Origin: Trema orientale
Lineage: Eukaryota > Streptophyta > Magnoliopsida > Rosales > Cannabaceae
DNA: 64,000 nucleotides
Reading direction: 5' to 3'
NCBI GenBank assembly: GCA_002914845.1
Contig: JXTC01000126.1
Coordinates: forward strand, 683,762-747,761
The position numbers and the translations under genes were made by a program. Positions 13,465-24,705 of this stretch are shown here, in pieces. The notes beneath the pieces are model-generated. The model did not search any database. It saw only the letters and a program-made list of their open reading frames with translations, and had not been told where the DNA came from. Position 1 is the first letter of the stretch. Every line of letters starts with the position of its first letter.

Positions 13465-15757
13465 TGTAAAACTCTTAAATTTTGTGAGGGTATTTTGGTC
13501 TTTTGACCATCTAATATATATATATATAAATAAAAAAATATATATATTTGAAATTTGAATTTCGGATTGTACTGTGAAAAATTTTGAATTAGGGGCTAAT
13601 TTGCAAAACAGAAGGGCATGAATGAAGAGATTTTTGGGTAAAAGATTTAAGAGCAAAATGTTCTTGTCCATTTAAGCTTGGACATGTGGCCAAGTCATTA
13701 ACCCTCAGCTCACTCTCTCTCTTTCCTCCCGATCTCTCTATCTCTCTCTGCCCGATTTCTGGCCAAAACGCCGATTTCTGGCGTTGCTCCGACGAAACCC
13801 TTCCCGACATCGTTGGAGGCTGCAACCGGTCGGGATCGAAAGCTAGGAGCCAGACGAAGCTTCCGCCGCCAGTTTCACTGCCTGACGACGTCTCGTTCGC
13901 CACTGGTGACGCCTAGATGCCGAAACTGCTTTTTCGACGCTGGCGAAGATTCCGGTGACGTTTCGTCGTGAAATTGGTCCCGTTCAATTCGTCTCGTCAC
14001 GATCTTCAACATGGTATATATATCTTGACTCAATATTGCCCGGATTAAATTTTGCCATTTTTGTCAATTTTGAGTTAATTTAATTTTATATTTAAATTTT
14101 ACAATCCGATCGTTAGATCGTAAAACAAACCTCATATTTGTGATCTACTCGTGAAACAAGAATTTTGATAAATATATTGCCTATATTTGGTGTCGGGCCC
14201 AAAAAGCTAAATCGAACGGCCTAGATCGTCTCGATTTGCATGCCGTGGGGCCCGCACCCAAATTGGACGAATTACATGTCTAACCTAGGGTTTTTGGGTG
14301 TTCTAAATCTAGCGGTGAAGTCCGCTTCATGATCTCATGCTCCGATTGAAAAATCAAGTTTTCAAACCTATTGATCAAAAGGTTCGAAAACGACACCCAG
14401 ATCTCCAAACGACACCAAACTTTCTCCATAGCCCTGTAACGCTATTTGGACACTCGATTGAGGTAGGAATTCGATTACTTGATTCAAAAATCAGTTTAAT
14501 TTATAAACTTACATATTTTTGATAAATATGGAATTTCGTGAAATTGTTTATAAAAATTGTGTTTATATCTGCTTTTAACATGATTTGAGATATAAACTAC
14601 CTGGGAGACACGTCACACTGGTTGGCGTGTCATTTGTACTGTTTGGGATTGTTTTATGCAGGAAATTGAATTTTTGGGTTTTGATCAAAAACGACCGTTA
14701 TAATGCTGAAATTTTTAGAAAATCCAAAATGACTTGAGAACTCAGTTTTGAGGAATAAATGTTATTTGATTAAAGATAACTGCATAGTTATTTTGTGATT
14801 TTTTTGGAAATGGTACATATTCTTATTCTGTCATTCATATAGCGTATGCATGCACTCACACACTGACGCGGCCGTCGGACTGACGACGCCCACATAGGGT
14901 GATCGGACGGACGACGCCCATATAGAGTGATCGGACTGACGACGCCCACATAGGGTGATCGGACTGACGAGTGATCCATTAGGACACTTCAGACATCATG
15001 ATTGCATACATAGTTATATATTGGCTTGAATAGATATGTACTGGTTTTGATGGACGTTTTACAATAGTTTTGGAATGTTTGAAACTATTGGACTGTGATT
15101 TCCACTTAAGTTTTATAAACTATTTTGAGTGGACTACTAATCATGCAGGACCTTCAACGTGAGTATATTCTTATATATAAAAACTTGTAATCGAATTTCT
15201 ACTGGGCATTCATGTGCTCACCCTCCTTACCTCCTCCCACTTTCAGGTGATTTATTTTTGGGGTTATTGTCTAGGTGGCTTGACAAGCTTGTTTGGTATA
15301 TGTATGTCGTTTCCCACATCTCTGATGGTAGGTTCCTATTCTATTACATCTCTTCTTTTCCTTGTCAAATTTTATTTAGCCAATAATGGTGTATTTACTA
15401 AGTAGATGTATGAGGACAATTTTGGCATTAAATTGAGTACTTAAAAATACAAACGATTTTATGTAAATTATTTGGACATTGGGCCTGAGGTTTAAAATTG
15501 AACGCTTCATTAAAATTCATGATTTAGTAAAAGTTTCCAAACTAATTATTTATAATTTCTCTCAATTTTTAAATGTAGATTTTCTTGAGAAATTAAAGGA
15601 AATGGAAAGTTTCATGATTTTGTAATTTACTCACTTTTGAGGACTAAAACCTAAAATTTCAAGTGCTCGATTTTCTGGAATTTTGGAAAATCACTATTTA
15701 CCACTGTTTCAACGTAAAATTACTAAAATTCACGGCCTTGGATTTCCGGTCATGACA
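13465..15757 (+). repeat. Element A 3' LTR
   Basis: Closely similar to 5104-7401 along its whole length. It begins TGTAAAACTC and ends CGGTCATGACA. It contains a dinucleotide 'ta' run near 13516-13530 and the 28-bp minisatellite at 14876-14971. The target duplication GCTAA follows at 15758-15762. Confidence 0.9.
14876..14971. repeat. 28-bp LTR minisatellite, copy 2
   Basis: Three full 28-bp units at 14876, 14904 and 14932, plus a partial. Same consensus as copy 1, with 'cggacggacgac' as a unit variant. Confidence 0.9.
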
Positions 15758-15762
15758 GCTAA

Positions 15763-16125
15763 TAGTGAAATTTCCTTAGAAATAGTGCTCAGTAACCCAA
15801 GTAACATCAACAATTTCTTTACGCCAACAACCACCTTCATCCTCAAGATCTATTATAGAATTTTTGTTTCAACGCTAAGTAGCCTTGGCATGAAAGCCAT
15901 TATTCTTGTCACCACCCCACAACCAATCAGCCCGAGAGCGTTGATGCCAGTTTTCCTCTTCAAGTTGAATTAAACTATCCCTCTCTCACTCTACAGCCCA
16001 AATAAGATCCCAATCTGTAGCCAATCTGCTACCCTTATAAGACTGATCTAGTTTTTTTTTTTTTTTTGGTTAAATGCGCTTCATTCTTCATGGAATGTTT
16101 CCAAAAACCTTTTTACCCCAAGCCT
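15763..16125 (-). pseudogene. LINE middle segment between endonuclease and reverse transcriptase
   Basis: This 363-bp strip between elements A and B reads on the minus strand as the LINE ORF2 linker. It includes 'CADQLKAWGKKVFGN' running across the insertion site of B, then an 'ENWHQRSRADWLWGGDKN' block near 15900-15965 that corresponds to the 'W..RSR..WL..GD.N' motif of plant LINEs. A poly-T run at 16053-16067 (poly-A in the sense strand) and stops show decay. It links the two outer LINE pieces and shows they were once one element. Confidence 0.8.
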
Positions 16126-17761
16126 TGTAAAACCCCTCAAATTATGTAAGGGTATTGTGGTCATTTGACCCAATTTTTCAAAAAAAAAAAATTACTGGAC
16201 GAATTCGGACGGATTTGTGTCCAGATTCATGGGTAAATGTGTAAAGAAAGTTTGAAAATTGGGGTCAAAATGTAATTATTTAAGGGTATTTTTGAAGAGA
16301 TTTTCAGAAATTGGACCAAAGTGCAAATTGACCAAAACAGTTCCCAATTGCTCAGAAGCTGACACGTGGCGCTACAGTTTCAAAAATTGCCCATGAATCC
16401 CTGCATTTCTCTCTTCTTCTTCCACGAGGTCCCCGCGAAGGCCAGAGCTTCCAACCACCGCCGCTCCTCCTCCGGCCATCGTTGGAGCTCGCCGCCACCT
16501 GGCGTTGGTGCGCCGTCGCCGGACGACGCTGCCGCCACCGGAATCAGCCGCAACAGAGCTGCCGATCGCCGGAAAATGGCGAAAAACCACCGCGCCATCT
16601 TTTCGGTTTTTCGCCCATAGAATTGCCGTCCGACGTCCAATCAACCCGATTTCAGTGCCATTGGATTCCTCTCGACGCTAGCTTTCATTTCCGACTACTC
16701 TCGTAGTCTAACTCCGCTCCGGTGAGAAGTTGGTTAATGTAGCATTTTATTATTATTTTAATTCAGTGGCATTTCTGTAATTATTTGAAATATAGCTTAT
16801 TTTTCCGAGAAAATTATACCACGTGATAGAGGAAGTTGAAACAAGAAAATTTTTAGTCTCAAAGTGTAAAAACAGTAACCGGAAGATCGTTAATTTTCGA
16901 AACGAAAAAATGTGGTATTTTTCTAATTATTTTCAAAATGTGACACTTTTATTATTTTCGGATTTTTGAGCCCATTTAGTGCTATAGACCTCGAAACTGA
17001 GTTCTGATTTCAAATTTGGTCTCAGTGAGGTCGGGACATGAATTTTGATATAAAATATCACTATTTTGGGGAAATGACACGAAAATCGAGAAATAGTTCG
17101 TGAATTGCATCGTTTTGCGTGCCGTGGAGCCCGCACCCAAATTAGATAAATTATATGTCTAACCTTGGGTTTTTGGGTATTCTGAATTCAGTAGTGTTGT
17201 CCGTTTCACGATTTGAAGCTTCGATTGAGAGTTAAGTTTTCAAACCAAGGAATTAAAGCTTGGAAAACGACACCTAGACCTCCAAACGACACCCGATCGA
17301 CGCCAAACTTTCTCGGTAATCTCGTGACACTATTTGGATACTCAATTCAGGTAGGGGTTCGATTACTTGATTCAAAAATCAGTTTAATTTATAAACTTAC
17401 ATATTTTTGAGAAATATGGAATTTCGTGAAATTGTTATAAAAATTGTGTTTATATCTGTTTTTGACATGATTTGAGATATAAACTGTCTGGGAGACACGT
17501 CACACTGGTTGGCGATTCATTTGTACTGTTTGGGACTATTTTATGCAGGAAATTAGATTTTTGGGTTTTGACCAAAAACGGCTTTTATAATGCCGAAATT
17601 TTTAGAAAATCCAAAATGACTTGAGAACTCAGTTTTGGGGAATAAATGTTGTTTGATTAAGGATAACGGCTTGGTTATTTTGTGATTTTATGGAAACGGT
17701 ACATATTCTTATTCTGTCATTCATATAGCATATGCATGCACTCACACACTAACGCGGCCGT

Positions 17762-17858
17762 CGAACTGACGACACCCATACAGGGTGATTCGGACTGACG
17801 ACGCCCATATAGGGTGATCGGACTGACGACGCCCACATAGGGTGATCGGACTGACGAG
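17762..17858. repeat. 28-bp LTR minisatellite, copy 3
   Basis: Units at 17762 (29 bp, one extra t), 17791 and 17819, plus a partial. Same consensus as the arrays in element A. Confidence 0.9.
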
Positions 17859-17896
17859 TGATCCATTAGGATACTTCGGACATCATGATTGCATAC

Positions 17897-19233
17897 TGTT
17901 GAGTCATGCCTTGCAGCAAAAATCATCTCTCATATTTTGAAGTTAACAAACATGTGATTGAGAACTGATAATCTACTTGAGTGTGCAGCAAATGAAATTG
18001 AAACGATCACAAGACATTCAAGAAAGATTATGGAATAGAGCTTGAAGACAAAATTCAAGAATACAAGACTTAGATCAACAAAGGTTAAAACACTTAATTC
18101 TTATATTTGAATACTTGTCTACACATTATATGATCTTAATGGCTCAAAGATTTCACAAAATTGGAAATTTTCAACGCAAAACTGTCAAATCTATTTATCT
18201 CCAATTAAAATATGAAATCTATTTTAGACAAGCTTTTAAATTGATTTATGAATTTCTATAGTTCCTATATTACATAATAAATCAATTTATAAAGTCACAT
18301 TTTGGAAATAATTGAAAAATACTTAAAATAAAATTAAAAGATTGCTCTCGGGTAGAATCGGTCTACCTAAAACCCATTTTCGGTCTGCCGATTCCCCTGT
18401 CTATTTTCAGCAAATTTCAGAATTCGACCGTTAGAACCGCACTACCAACGGCTAGTTTTTTCGGTCGACTGAAAACACATTTTCGGTCTACCGAAAGTGA
18501 CAGAATGTCTGTCTAACGGCTATAAACGGCTAGTTTTCATTCAAGTCTATATATAGAAGCTTTTCTAACACTTGAAACTATCTTTGAACTTCTTTACATT
18601 GCTTATATCATACTTTCAAAGTGTTCTAATCAATTTTTGTGAACCAAACTTTCAAATCCACTTTTTCACAAAAATCCATTGAGCCAAACTAGATCATATC
18701 TTGTGTGTTCATCTATTCTCACTAGGCCTACTTTGTATTATCAAAATTATTGTGAGAGACTCTAGTTGAGAGCATCAACAAAAATCCAAAATTACATTTG
18801 TGAGGTGAGGTTGACACCGGATTCATAAACAACCCGGTTTAGGTGAGATTGGCACCGGAGTCTAAACAATCCGTGATAGGCGTGATAGAGCCGGATTCAA
18901 GACTATTGTAAAGGCGTGAGTGTGCCTAAGGAGAAAGCACTTGTTGCATAAAAGGGGTGGTCAAACCTATTCTCTTGATCAAATAGTGGATAGCTCAAAG
19001 CGGGTTGCCAAGAGCCGGAGACGTAGACAAACCTTTGTGTTTGTTGAACCTCGTAAAAATAGTGTTTACATTTCTCTATCCCTATCTCCGTTTCATTTAT
19101 ATGCAATTAATCTATTTTTACTAGATTGTTTTATTTACTTGCATTATTTACGAAGAATTTTTTAAAATAGTCTACAAAAATTTTTAAAACCCAATTCACC
19201 CCCCCTCTTGGGTTAGTTAGCCTTGGACTTACA
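17897..19233 (+). mobile_element. Ty1/copia solo LTR (SIRE/Maximus-like) inside the 5' LTR of element B
   Basis: Begins TGTTGAGTCATGCC and ends GGACTTACA, with target duplication CATAC at 17892-17896 and 19234-19238. Absent from the 3' LTR of B, which fixes the order of events. It has a TATA-like 'ctatatataga' near 18546 and the 3' motif 'ttcaccccccctcttggg', which is characteristic of SIRE-type copia LTRs. Several palindromic 'ttcggtc-accgaa' words lie at 18351-18496. No internal coding region remains. Confidence 0.9.
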
Positions 19234-19915
19234 CATACATAGTTATATGTTGGCCTGAATAGATATGTGCTGGTTTTGATAGACGTTTTACAATAGTTTT
19301 GGAATGTTTGAAACTATTGGACTGTGATTTCCACTTGAGTTTTATAAACTGTTTTGAGTGGACTACTAACCATGCAGGACCTTCAACGTGAGTATATTTC
19401 TTTATATATAAAACTTGTAATCGTTTCTCTACTGGACTTCAGCTCACCCCCCCTCCTACCCCTTAGGTGGTACCCAGTGTGACTTGGACAAGAAGGACTA
19501 GAAGTCGAGGCATTGTTGAATTTCTATTTTTATATTTTGGTAAATTCCTACGAGACTTGTGAGATATTTAGAATAAGTAGGAATTTGGTTTCCGTTAAAC
19601 CTTATAAACTAGAGTGTGAATTTGGAATTGGTTTGTATTATTTATGTCTGTATTTTAAGAGTGAGATGATTTGTGATGCATGACTATTAGACGTTTGTTT
19701 TAATTACAGTCTATGTTTGACGAGTGACGCATTAACTGTGGGGTTTTATTTTTTTATTTAAACATTTTAATTGAGGCCAGTTTTGATAGGTTAAAGTCCC
19801 CGGGGCAAGATTTTGAACACAATTGAGTCAATGGTAAAAATATTTTTTCGGTATTTCTATATTATGAAATACCCATTCTGCCACTGACCCCGGCCTCGAG
19901 CCGTGACAGAAATTT

Positions 19916-19927
19916 TGGTATTAGAGC
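19916..19927 (+). other. Primer binding site of element B
   Basis: TGGTATTAGAGC lies eight bases inside the 5' LTR end. One C-to-T change separates it from the common initiator-tRNA-Met type site TGGTATCAGAGC. Confidence 0.8.
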
Positions 19928-20055
19928 ACGGTTTTAAATTTAAAATACTCGGAGTGTGTCACTCATTGAACTAGACTGGACATTTCTTCTGTTAAGTCAT
20001 GCAAAATCATCATCTTACTAATACATTGGACATATTGTAAATACAGATCAAAAAA

Positions 20056-21249
20056 GTGCCTCCACGAAGAAGAGTGCCTCAACCTGAGAGAGAACAAGAT
20101 ATTCCCCCACAACAAGACTCTCCGGCTTTTAATATTGTTGATGCTCTTCAGTAAGCTATACAGAGGATACCTGGTCTTATGACAAGACCAGCTGTTGAAA
20201 ACGACCGATCTAAAAGCTTCAGGGAATTTACTAAGCAGAATCCACCGAACTTTTATGGAGAACACGATCCCGCAGCTGCACTGAGATGGCTTAAGGAAGT
20301 TCAGAAGAAATTTGACACCTTGGCAGTGCCAGCCGAGTTTAGAGTGGGATTTGCAATGTATTTGCTCCAAGACGCTGCTGATTCTTGGTGGAATACTATC
20401 AAGATGACTCATGACACTACTGCTATGACTTGGGAACAGTTTGAAGAACTGTTCAGAGGACAGTATACCAATGAAGATCATGTGAACGAAATGCTGAAAC
20501 AGTACAATACTATACGCCAGGGTAGTATGACTATTAATGAGTACTATGCGAGGTTTGTGGAGCTTTCCCAGTATGCTCATATACAGGGAAATCATTCGAG
20601 ACTCCAAGTGGTTCATTTCAGGACCAACCTGAGGCCAGAGATTTGCACTAGGCTCGAGCCATTTCCTGTTACTACCCTTATTGAGGCCTATAGTACAGCT
20701 CAGAGGATTAAAGCCACACTAGTGGGTGATAGGGGAACTACTGGTGGATATAAAGGGAAAGGTACTGACCGAAAAATGAAAAAGGGCCGATGGCAAGGAC
20801 AAGGTTCACAGAGCAGTGGACACAGTGGTAGTTTTGTTTCGACAGAGAGTGGACGTTTTACTCCATATTCTTGCCATCACTGCGGTCAACAGGGCCATTT
20901 TAGAAGAAATTGCCCCGAGCTTTTGCAGACTCCTCCACTGACCACCAGAGGACCACAGGGAAGTCAAGCAATTTCCACACCCATCCCTAGTCAGCAAACT
21001 AGGCCTGCTCGTTTTCAGAGCTCAGCCCCGACTTTCAACTCTCATGTTCAGCACCAATATCATCCTCAGGGTTCTACTTTCACCACAGGGTGTCAAACCC
21101 CTCAGGCATCTGGAACACAAGGAGGTTATGGACAGTCCTACAGTAGTACTCCTGTGTCTAGCAGTAGTCATGCTGGCAGAGGCAGAGGAAACAAAGGAAA
21201 GGGAAAAGCTCAGACCTATGCAGTCACCAAGACAGAGGACTATGATTAG
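20056..21249 (+). pseudogene. Element B gag (capsid and nucleocapsid), broken
   Basis: This is the gag polyprotein of a Ty3/gypsy element, which forms the cytoplasmic virus-like particle and packages the RNA. The frame opens at GTG 20056 followed by 'PPRRRVPQP', where relatives start with ATG, so the start codon looks mutated. A TAA stop follows at 20152-20154. The long open part (20179-21246) carries the retrotransposon capsid region ('ALRWLKEVQKKFDTL', 'SWWNTIK', 'QYTNEDHVNEM') and one CCHC zinc knuckle (CHHCGQQGHFRRNC, 20872-20913), then a Gln/Ser/Gly-rich tail. TAG at 21247-21249 ends it, in frame with protease, so that stop may also be a mutation. Confidence 0.9.
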
Positions 21250-21261
21250 CTTGGACCTAGA

Positions 21262-21780
21262 GTGGTTGACAGTATGATCTTACTTTATCACTCTTGGGCT
21301 CATGTGTTATTTGATACTGGTGCATCGCATTCCTTCATATATGTGTTGTTTGCTAGCATATTGGGTTTGAAATTTGAAGCTTTTGATCCTGCATTAAATC
21401 TTGATACTCCTTTGGGAAATGTCTATGGTGTGTCTACTATATGCAACTCATGTTCTATTGTTACAGATGGTTGTGAGTTATTAGCTAATTTGATTGTGAT
21501 ACCTATGGATCAATTTGATGTGATTCTTGGTATGGACTGGTTGTCCAAATATCGAGCTATAATAGATTGTTATAAAAGGAAAGTGACTCTTCATTCTGAA
21601 GATGGATATTCAGTTGTGTATCAACCTGGTTTAAATCTAATGAGACCCAGTCCTCTTTTAAGAGCATGTATTAGTGGGAAAAAGAAATTGGAATGTTATG
21701 GAAACCTGTTTACCATTGATGGAGAGATGGGAACTGCAGATCAGTATCCATGGATATCGGTGGTTAGTGAATTTCCAGAT
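21262..21780 (+). pseudogene. Element B aspartic protease domain
   Basis: Retroviral-type aspartic protease that would cleave the gag-pol polyprotein. The active site LFDTGASHSFI is intact near 21306-21340 (DTG catalytic triad), followed by 'VILGMDWLSKY' near 21525-21555, the usual second conserved block. This region reads open from 21262 onward in the gag frame and runs into RT without a break until 22002. It is non-functional only in the context of the broken polyprotein. Confidence 0.9.
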
Positions 21781-22548
21781 ATTTTTCCAAAGGATTTACC
21801 TGGATTACCACCTGACAGAGAGATTGAATTCTGTATTGACTTAGTGTCTGGAGCTCAACCAGTTTCCATTCCCGCTTATCGAATGGCTTCTACAGAAATG
21901 ACTGAATTAAGGGAACAACTAGATGACCTATTGTCAAAAGGGTTTATCAGAAGTAGTACCTCACCTTGGGGTGCTCCAGTTCTCTTTTGCAAAGAAAGCT
22001 GATGGTACACTCAGACTTTGCATGGACTACAGAAAGCTAAACCAACTTACGATAAAGAATAAATATCCTTTGCCAAGAATTGACGTGTTGTTTAATCAAC
22101 TCGGTAGATCTAAATTCTTTTCGAAGATAGACTTGAGATCTAGATACCACCAACTGAAGATTCGTGAAGAAGACGTACCGAAAACAGCATTCAGAACTCG
22201 TTATGGTCATTTTGAGTTTTTGGTTATGCCTTTTGGATTGACGAATGCACCTGCAGCATTTACGGACCTTATGAATACAATCTTCAGGCCTTATTTGGAT
22301 AGATTTGTGGTTGTGTTTATTGATGACATACTGATATATTCTAAGACTCGGGAAAAAAATGCCAAACATTTAAAGATTGTGCTTCAAACTTTAAGAGATC
22401 ATCAGTTATATGCCAAGAGATCGAAAAGTGATTTCTAGATGACAGAAGTCAAATTCTTAGGCCTTGTGATTTCTTAAGATGGTATCTCAGTTGACCCATC
22501 CAAGATAGAGTCTATTCTAGGATGGGAGAGACCGAGAAATATTACAGA
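21781..22548 (+). pseudogene. Element B reverse transcriptase domain, frameshifted
   Basis: This is a Ty3/gypsy reverse transcriptase. The frame shifts at about 21985-22000, inside the 'VLF.KK.DGTLR' motif, so the first part ends at a stop (22000-22002) and the rest continues in another frame as '[20 protein letters not shown]'. The catalytic '[10 protein letters not shown]' lies near 22315-22345 with both aspartates present. A TAG at 22436-22438 stands where relatives have Trp, and a TAA at 22475-22477 where they have Gln or Lys. '[15 protein letters not shown]' at about 22551-22595 is the junction to RNase H. Confidence 0.93.
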
Positions 22549-23110
22549 GGTGCGGAGTTTCCTTGGTTTAGCTGGTTATTATTGTCGTTTTGTGGAAAAT
22601 TTCTCGAGCATTGCATTGCCTTTAACCAAGTTAACGAGAAAAGATGTCAAATTTATTTGGAATGACGAGTGTGAGACGACATTCATGAAATTGAAAGAGA
22701 AACTGACAACTGCACCTATTTTGATTGTCCCTAACAGTAATGAACCATATGTGGTGTACACAGACGCTTCTAGTTCAGGATTAGGATGTGTTTTAATGCA
22801 GAATGGCAGAGTTATAGCTTATGCTTCTCGACAGTTGAAACCACATGAGAAGAACTATCCTGGCCATGATATGGAATTAGCAGCTGTGATTTTTGCTCTC
22901 AAGATCTAGAGGTGTTACTTATATGGTGTTAAATTTGATATTTACTCTGATCACAAGAGTTTGAAATATCTCTTCAGTCAACGAGACTTAAACTTAAGAC
23001 AGAGGAGACGGATTGAGTATATGGAGGATTATGATTTCAATCTTCAGTATCACTCTGGAAAGGTAAATGTAGTAGTAGATGCTTTAAGCCGTAAAACTCA
23101 TGGTATGCTT
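22549..23110 (+). pseudogene. Element B RNase H domain, stop-interrupted
   Basis: This is the RNase H that would degrade the RNA of the RNA/DNA hybrid. Catalytic-site blocks are visible: '[13 protein letters not shown]' near 22757-22795, '[19 protein letters not shown]' near 22820-22880, and 'SDHKSLKYLF' near 22947-22976. TAG at 22907-22909 falls where relatives have Trp ('LKI-RCYLYG'). A tether segment ('VNVVVDALSRK') follows and leads into integrase. Confidence 0.9.
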
Positions 23111-23339
23111 GCTTCTTTGATACTTGAAGAATGGAAGAATTCGGTCACTATTGGTGATTACAATCTGGAGTATTTTGAGAAAAACAATGTTGCTTATGTT
23201 AGCAATGTAGTGGTTACTCCTTCATTTCTCCAGATAGTTCAGCAGAGTCAATGGCAAGATCAAGAATTAAAGAAAATCTGGAATCAACTCCAGAGTGGTG
23301 AACAACTGGATAGTAGGAGCCCTAATAGAGAAGGATTTA

Positions 23340-24400
23340 TACTCTTCAATGGAAAGTTAGCTGTAGCTAATGATCCCCATCTTCGAGAGACTATCTTGAC
23401 TGAAGCTCACAAATCCAAGTTTGCAGTACATCCCGGTAGTACTAAGATGTACCATGACTTAAAGAGACAGTATTGGTAGAAAGGCATGAAACGAGACGTA
23501 GCTACTTTTATAGCTAAATGTATGACCTGTCAGCAGGTAAAAGCAGAACATCAAAGACCCGCTGGATTACTTCAGCCATTGCCTATCCTAGAATGGAAAT
23601 GGGATAAGATTACTATGGATTTTGTAACGGGATTGCCAAGGACTCAAAGGAAAAATGATGCAGTATGGGTAATTGTTGATCAAATGACTAAAACTGCTCA
23701 TTTTATACCGATTCGGAATTTTCTCTTAACAAACTCAGTCGTCTTTATGTGGATCACATTGTTCATTTGCATGGAGTGCCTTCTAGCATAGTTTCTGATA
23801 GAGATTCTGGAAAGCTTTACAGAAAGCTTTGGGAACAGAATTAAATCTTAGTACAGCTCATCACCCACAGACAGATGGCCAATCTGAGAGGACAATTCAT
23901 ATTTTAGAGGATATGCTTCGCTCATGTATACTGGACTTTGGTGAAAACTGGGATGACCACTTGTCATTAGTGGAATTTACTTACAACAACAGCTACCAAA
24001 CCAGTTTGGGTATGGCTCCATATGAGGTATTGTATGGAAGACCATGCAGGTCACCCTTGTGTTGGGCTGAAGCAAAGGAACGAGTTACTCTAGGGCCAGA
24101 ACTGATACAAGAGACTACTGAAAAGGTCAACATGATAAGAGAAAGACTTAAGGTTGTTCAAAGTCGTCAAAAGAGCTATGCGGATCCTTTGAGACGAGAA
24201 GTAGAATTTGACGTTGGTGATCAAGTATTTCTAAAGGTCACACCAAAGCGCGGAGTTACTAGATTTGGAATTAAAGGAAAGTTAGCTCCAAGATATATTG
24301 GGCCATTCGAAATTACTGCAAGAATTGGGCCAGTAGCATATCAATTAGACTTACCGCCACAATTGGGTCATGTGCAAATGCCTTTCATATTTCAATGCTG
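23340..24400 (+). pseudogene. Element B integrase, with a stop, frameshifts and a small deletion
   Basis: This integrase would insert the cDNA. The zinc-binding HHCC module is readable (HPGSTKMYHDLKRQYW, then 'CMTCQQVKAEHQ'), broken by TAG at 23477-23479 where Trp is usual. The catalytic core begins 'MDFVTGLP' (first Asp). A one-base loss near 23728 shifts the frame. At about 23805 the sequence jumps from 'VSDRD' to 'FWKALQKAL', so roughly 19 bp coding the conserved segment right after the second Asp are missing. The third acidic residue is in 'QTDGQSERT' near 23872-23895. Another one-base loss near 24377 separates the core from the C-terminus. Confidence 0.92.
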
Positions 24401-24655
24401 AGAAAATACGTTCCTGACCCGACTCATGTGATTCAGTATGTAGAGAAACCAGTTCAAGAGGATGTCACGTATGAAGAGCAACCAGTTCGGATAATGGGAA
24501 GAGAACTCAAAGTGCTTCGCAATAGAGAAATTCCACTTGTAAAAGTTCTCTGGAATCATCACAAGGAAGAAGAGGCCACTTGGGAACTTGAGACAGAGAT
24601 ATATGAAAAATACCCTCACTTATTTAATTTTCAACTTGAGGTTGTACTCTGAGTT
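24395..24655 (+). pseudogene. Element B C-terminal chromodomain-like segment
   Basis: Open frame starting '[13 protein letters not shown]' and ending at TGA 24650-24652. The block 'IPLVKVLWNHHKEEEATWE' followed by 'YPHLF' is the shortened chromodomain found at the integrase end of chromoviruses, which targets integration to particular chromatin. Aromatic cage residues are only partly visible, as is usual for the plant group II form. It would have been continuous with integrase before the frameshift near 24377. Confidence 0.8.
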
Positions 24656-24692
24656 TATGCCTTGTACTGGAATTTCGGGACGAAATTCTTTT

Positions 24693-24705
24693 AAGGAGAG
24701 AAGGA
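24693..24705 (+). other. Polypurine tract of element B
   Basis: AAGGAGAGAAGGA immediately precedes the 3' LTR at 24706 and follows 'GGGACGAAATTC', as in element A. Confidence 0.85.

Larger units (their letters stand above)
5104..15757 (+). mobile_element. Element A: non-autonomous gypsy-type LTR retrotransposon (LARD-like) inserted in a LINE
   Basis: The element has two near-identical LTRs of about 2.3 kb (5104-7401 and 13465-15757), both TGTAAAA...TGACA. A perfect 5-bp target duplication GCTAA flanks it (5099-5103 and 15758-15762). A primer binding site follows the 5' LTR and a purine tract precedes the 3' LTR, so the element reads left to right. The internal region carries no recognisable gag, protease, RT or integrase. 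It therefore fits a large retrotransposon derivative that would need proteins from a related autonomous element. Element B shares parts of its LTR and the same terminal signals and is a candidate relative of such a helper. A later copia insertion left a solo LTR at 9333-11135. Confidence 0.9.
16126..19908 (+). repeat. Element B 5' LTR, interrupted by a solo LTR
   Basis: Begins TGTAAAACCCC, ends GCCGTGACA. Without the nested 1.34-kb insertion it corresponds closely to the 3' LTR (2414 bp). GC-rich sequence at about 16410-16680 gives overlapping frames on both strands (starting 16366 and 16482 on plus; 16372 and 16380 on minus). These recur in the 3' LTR and are read as LTR composition, not genes. 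Confidence 0.9.

Noticed and set aside
16366..16706. Overlapping open frames on both strands in GC-rich sequence (also 24914-25303, 5241-5568, 13589-13916)
   Set aside because: They occur in LTRs, overlap in several frames on both strands, and lack domains; high GC lowers stop frequency.
19963..20616. 217-codon minus-strand frame
   Set aside because: Antisense shadow of element B gag; no recognisable domain.
22037..22369. 110-codon minus-strand frame
   Set aside because: Antisense shadow of the element B reverse transcriptase.
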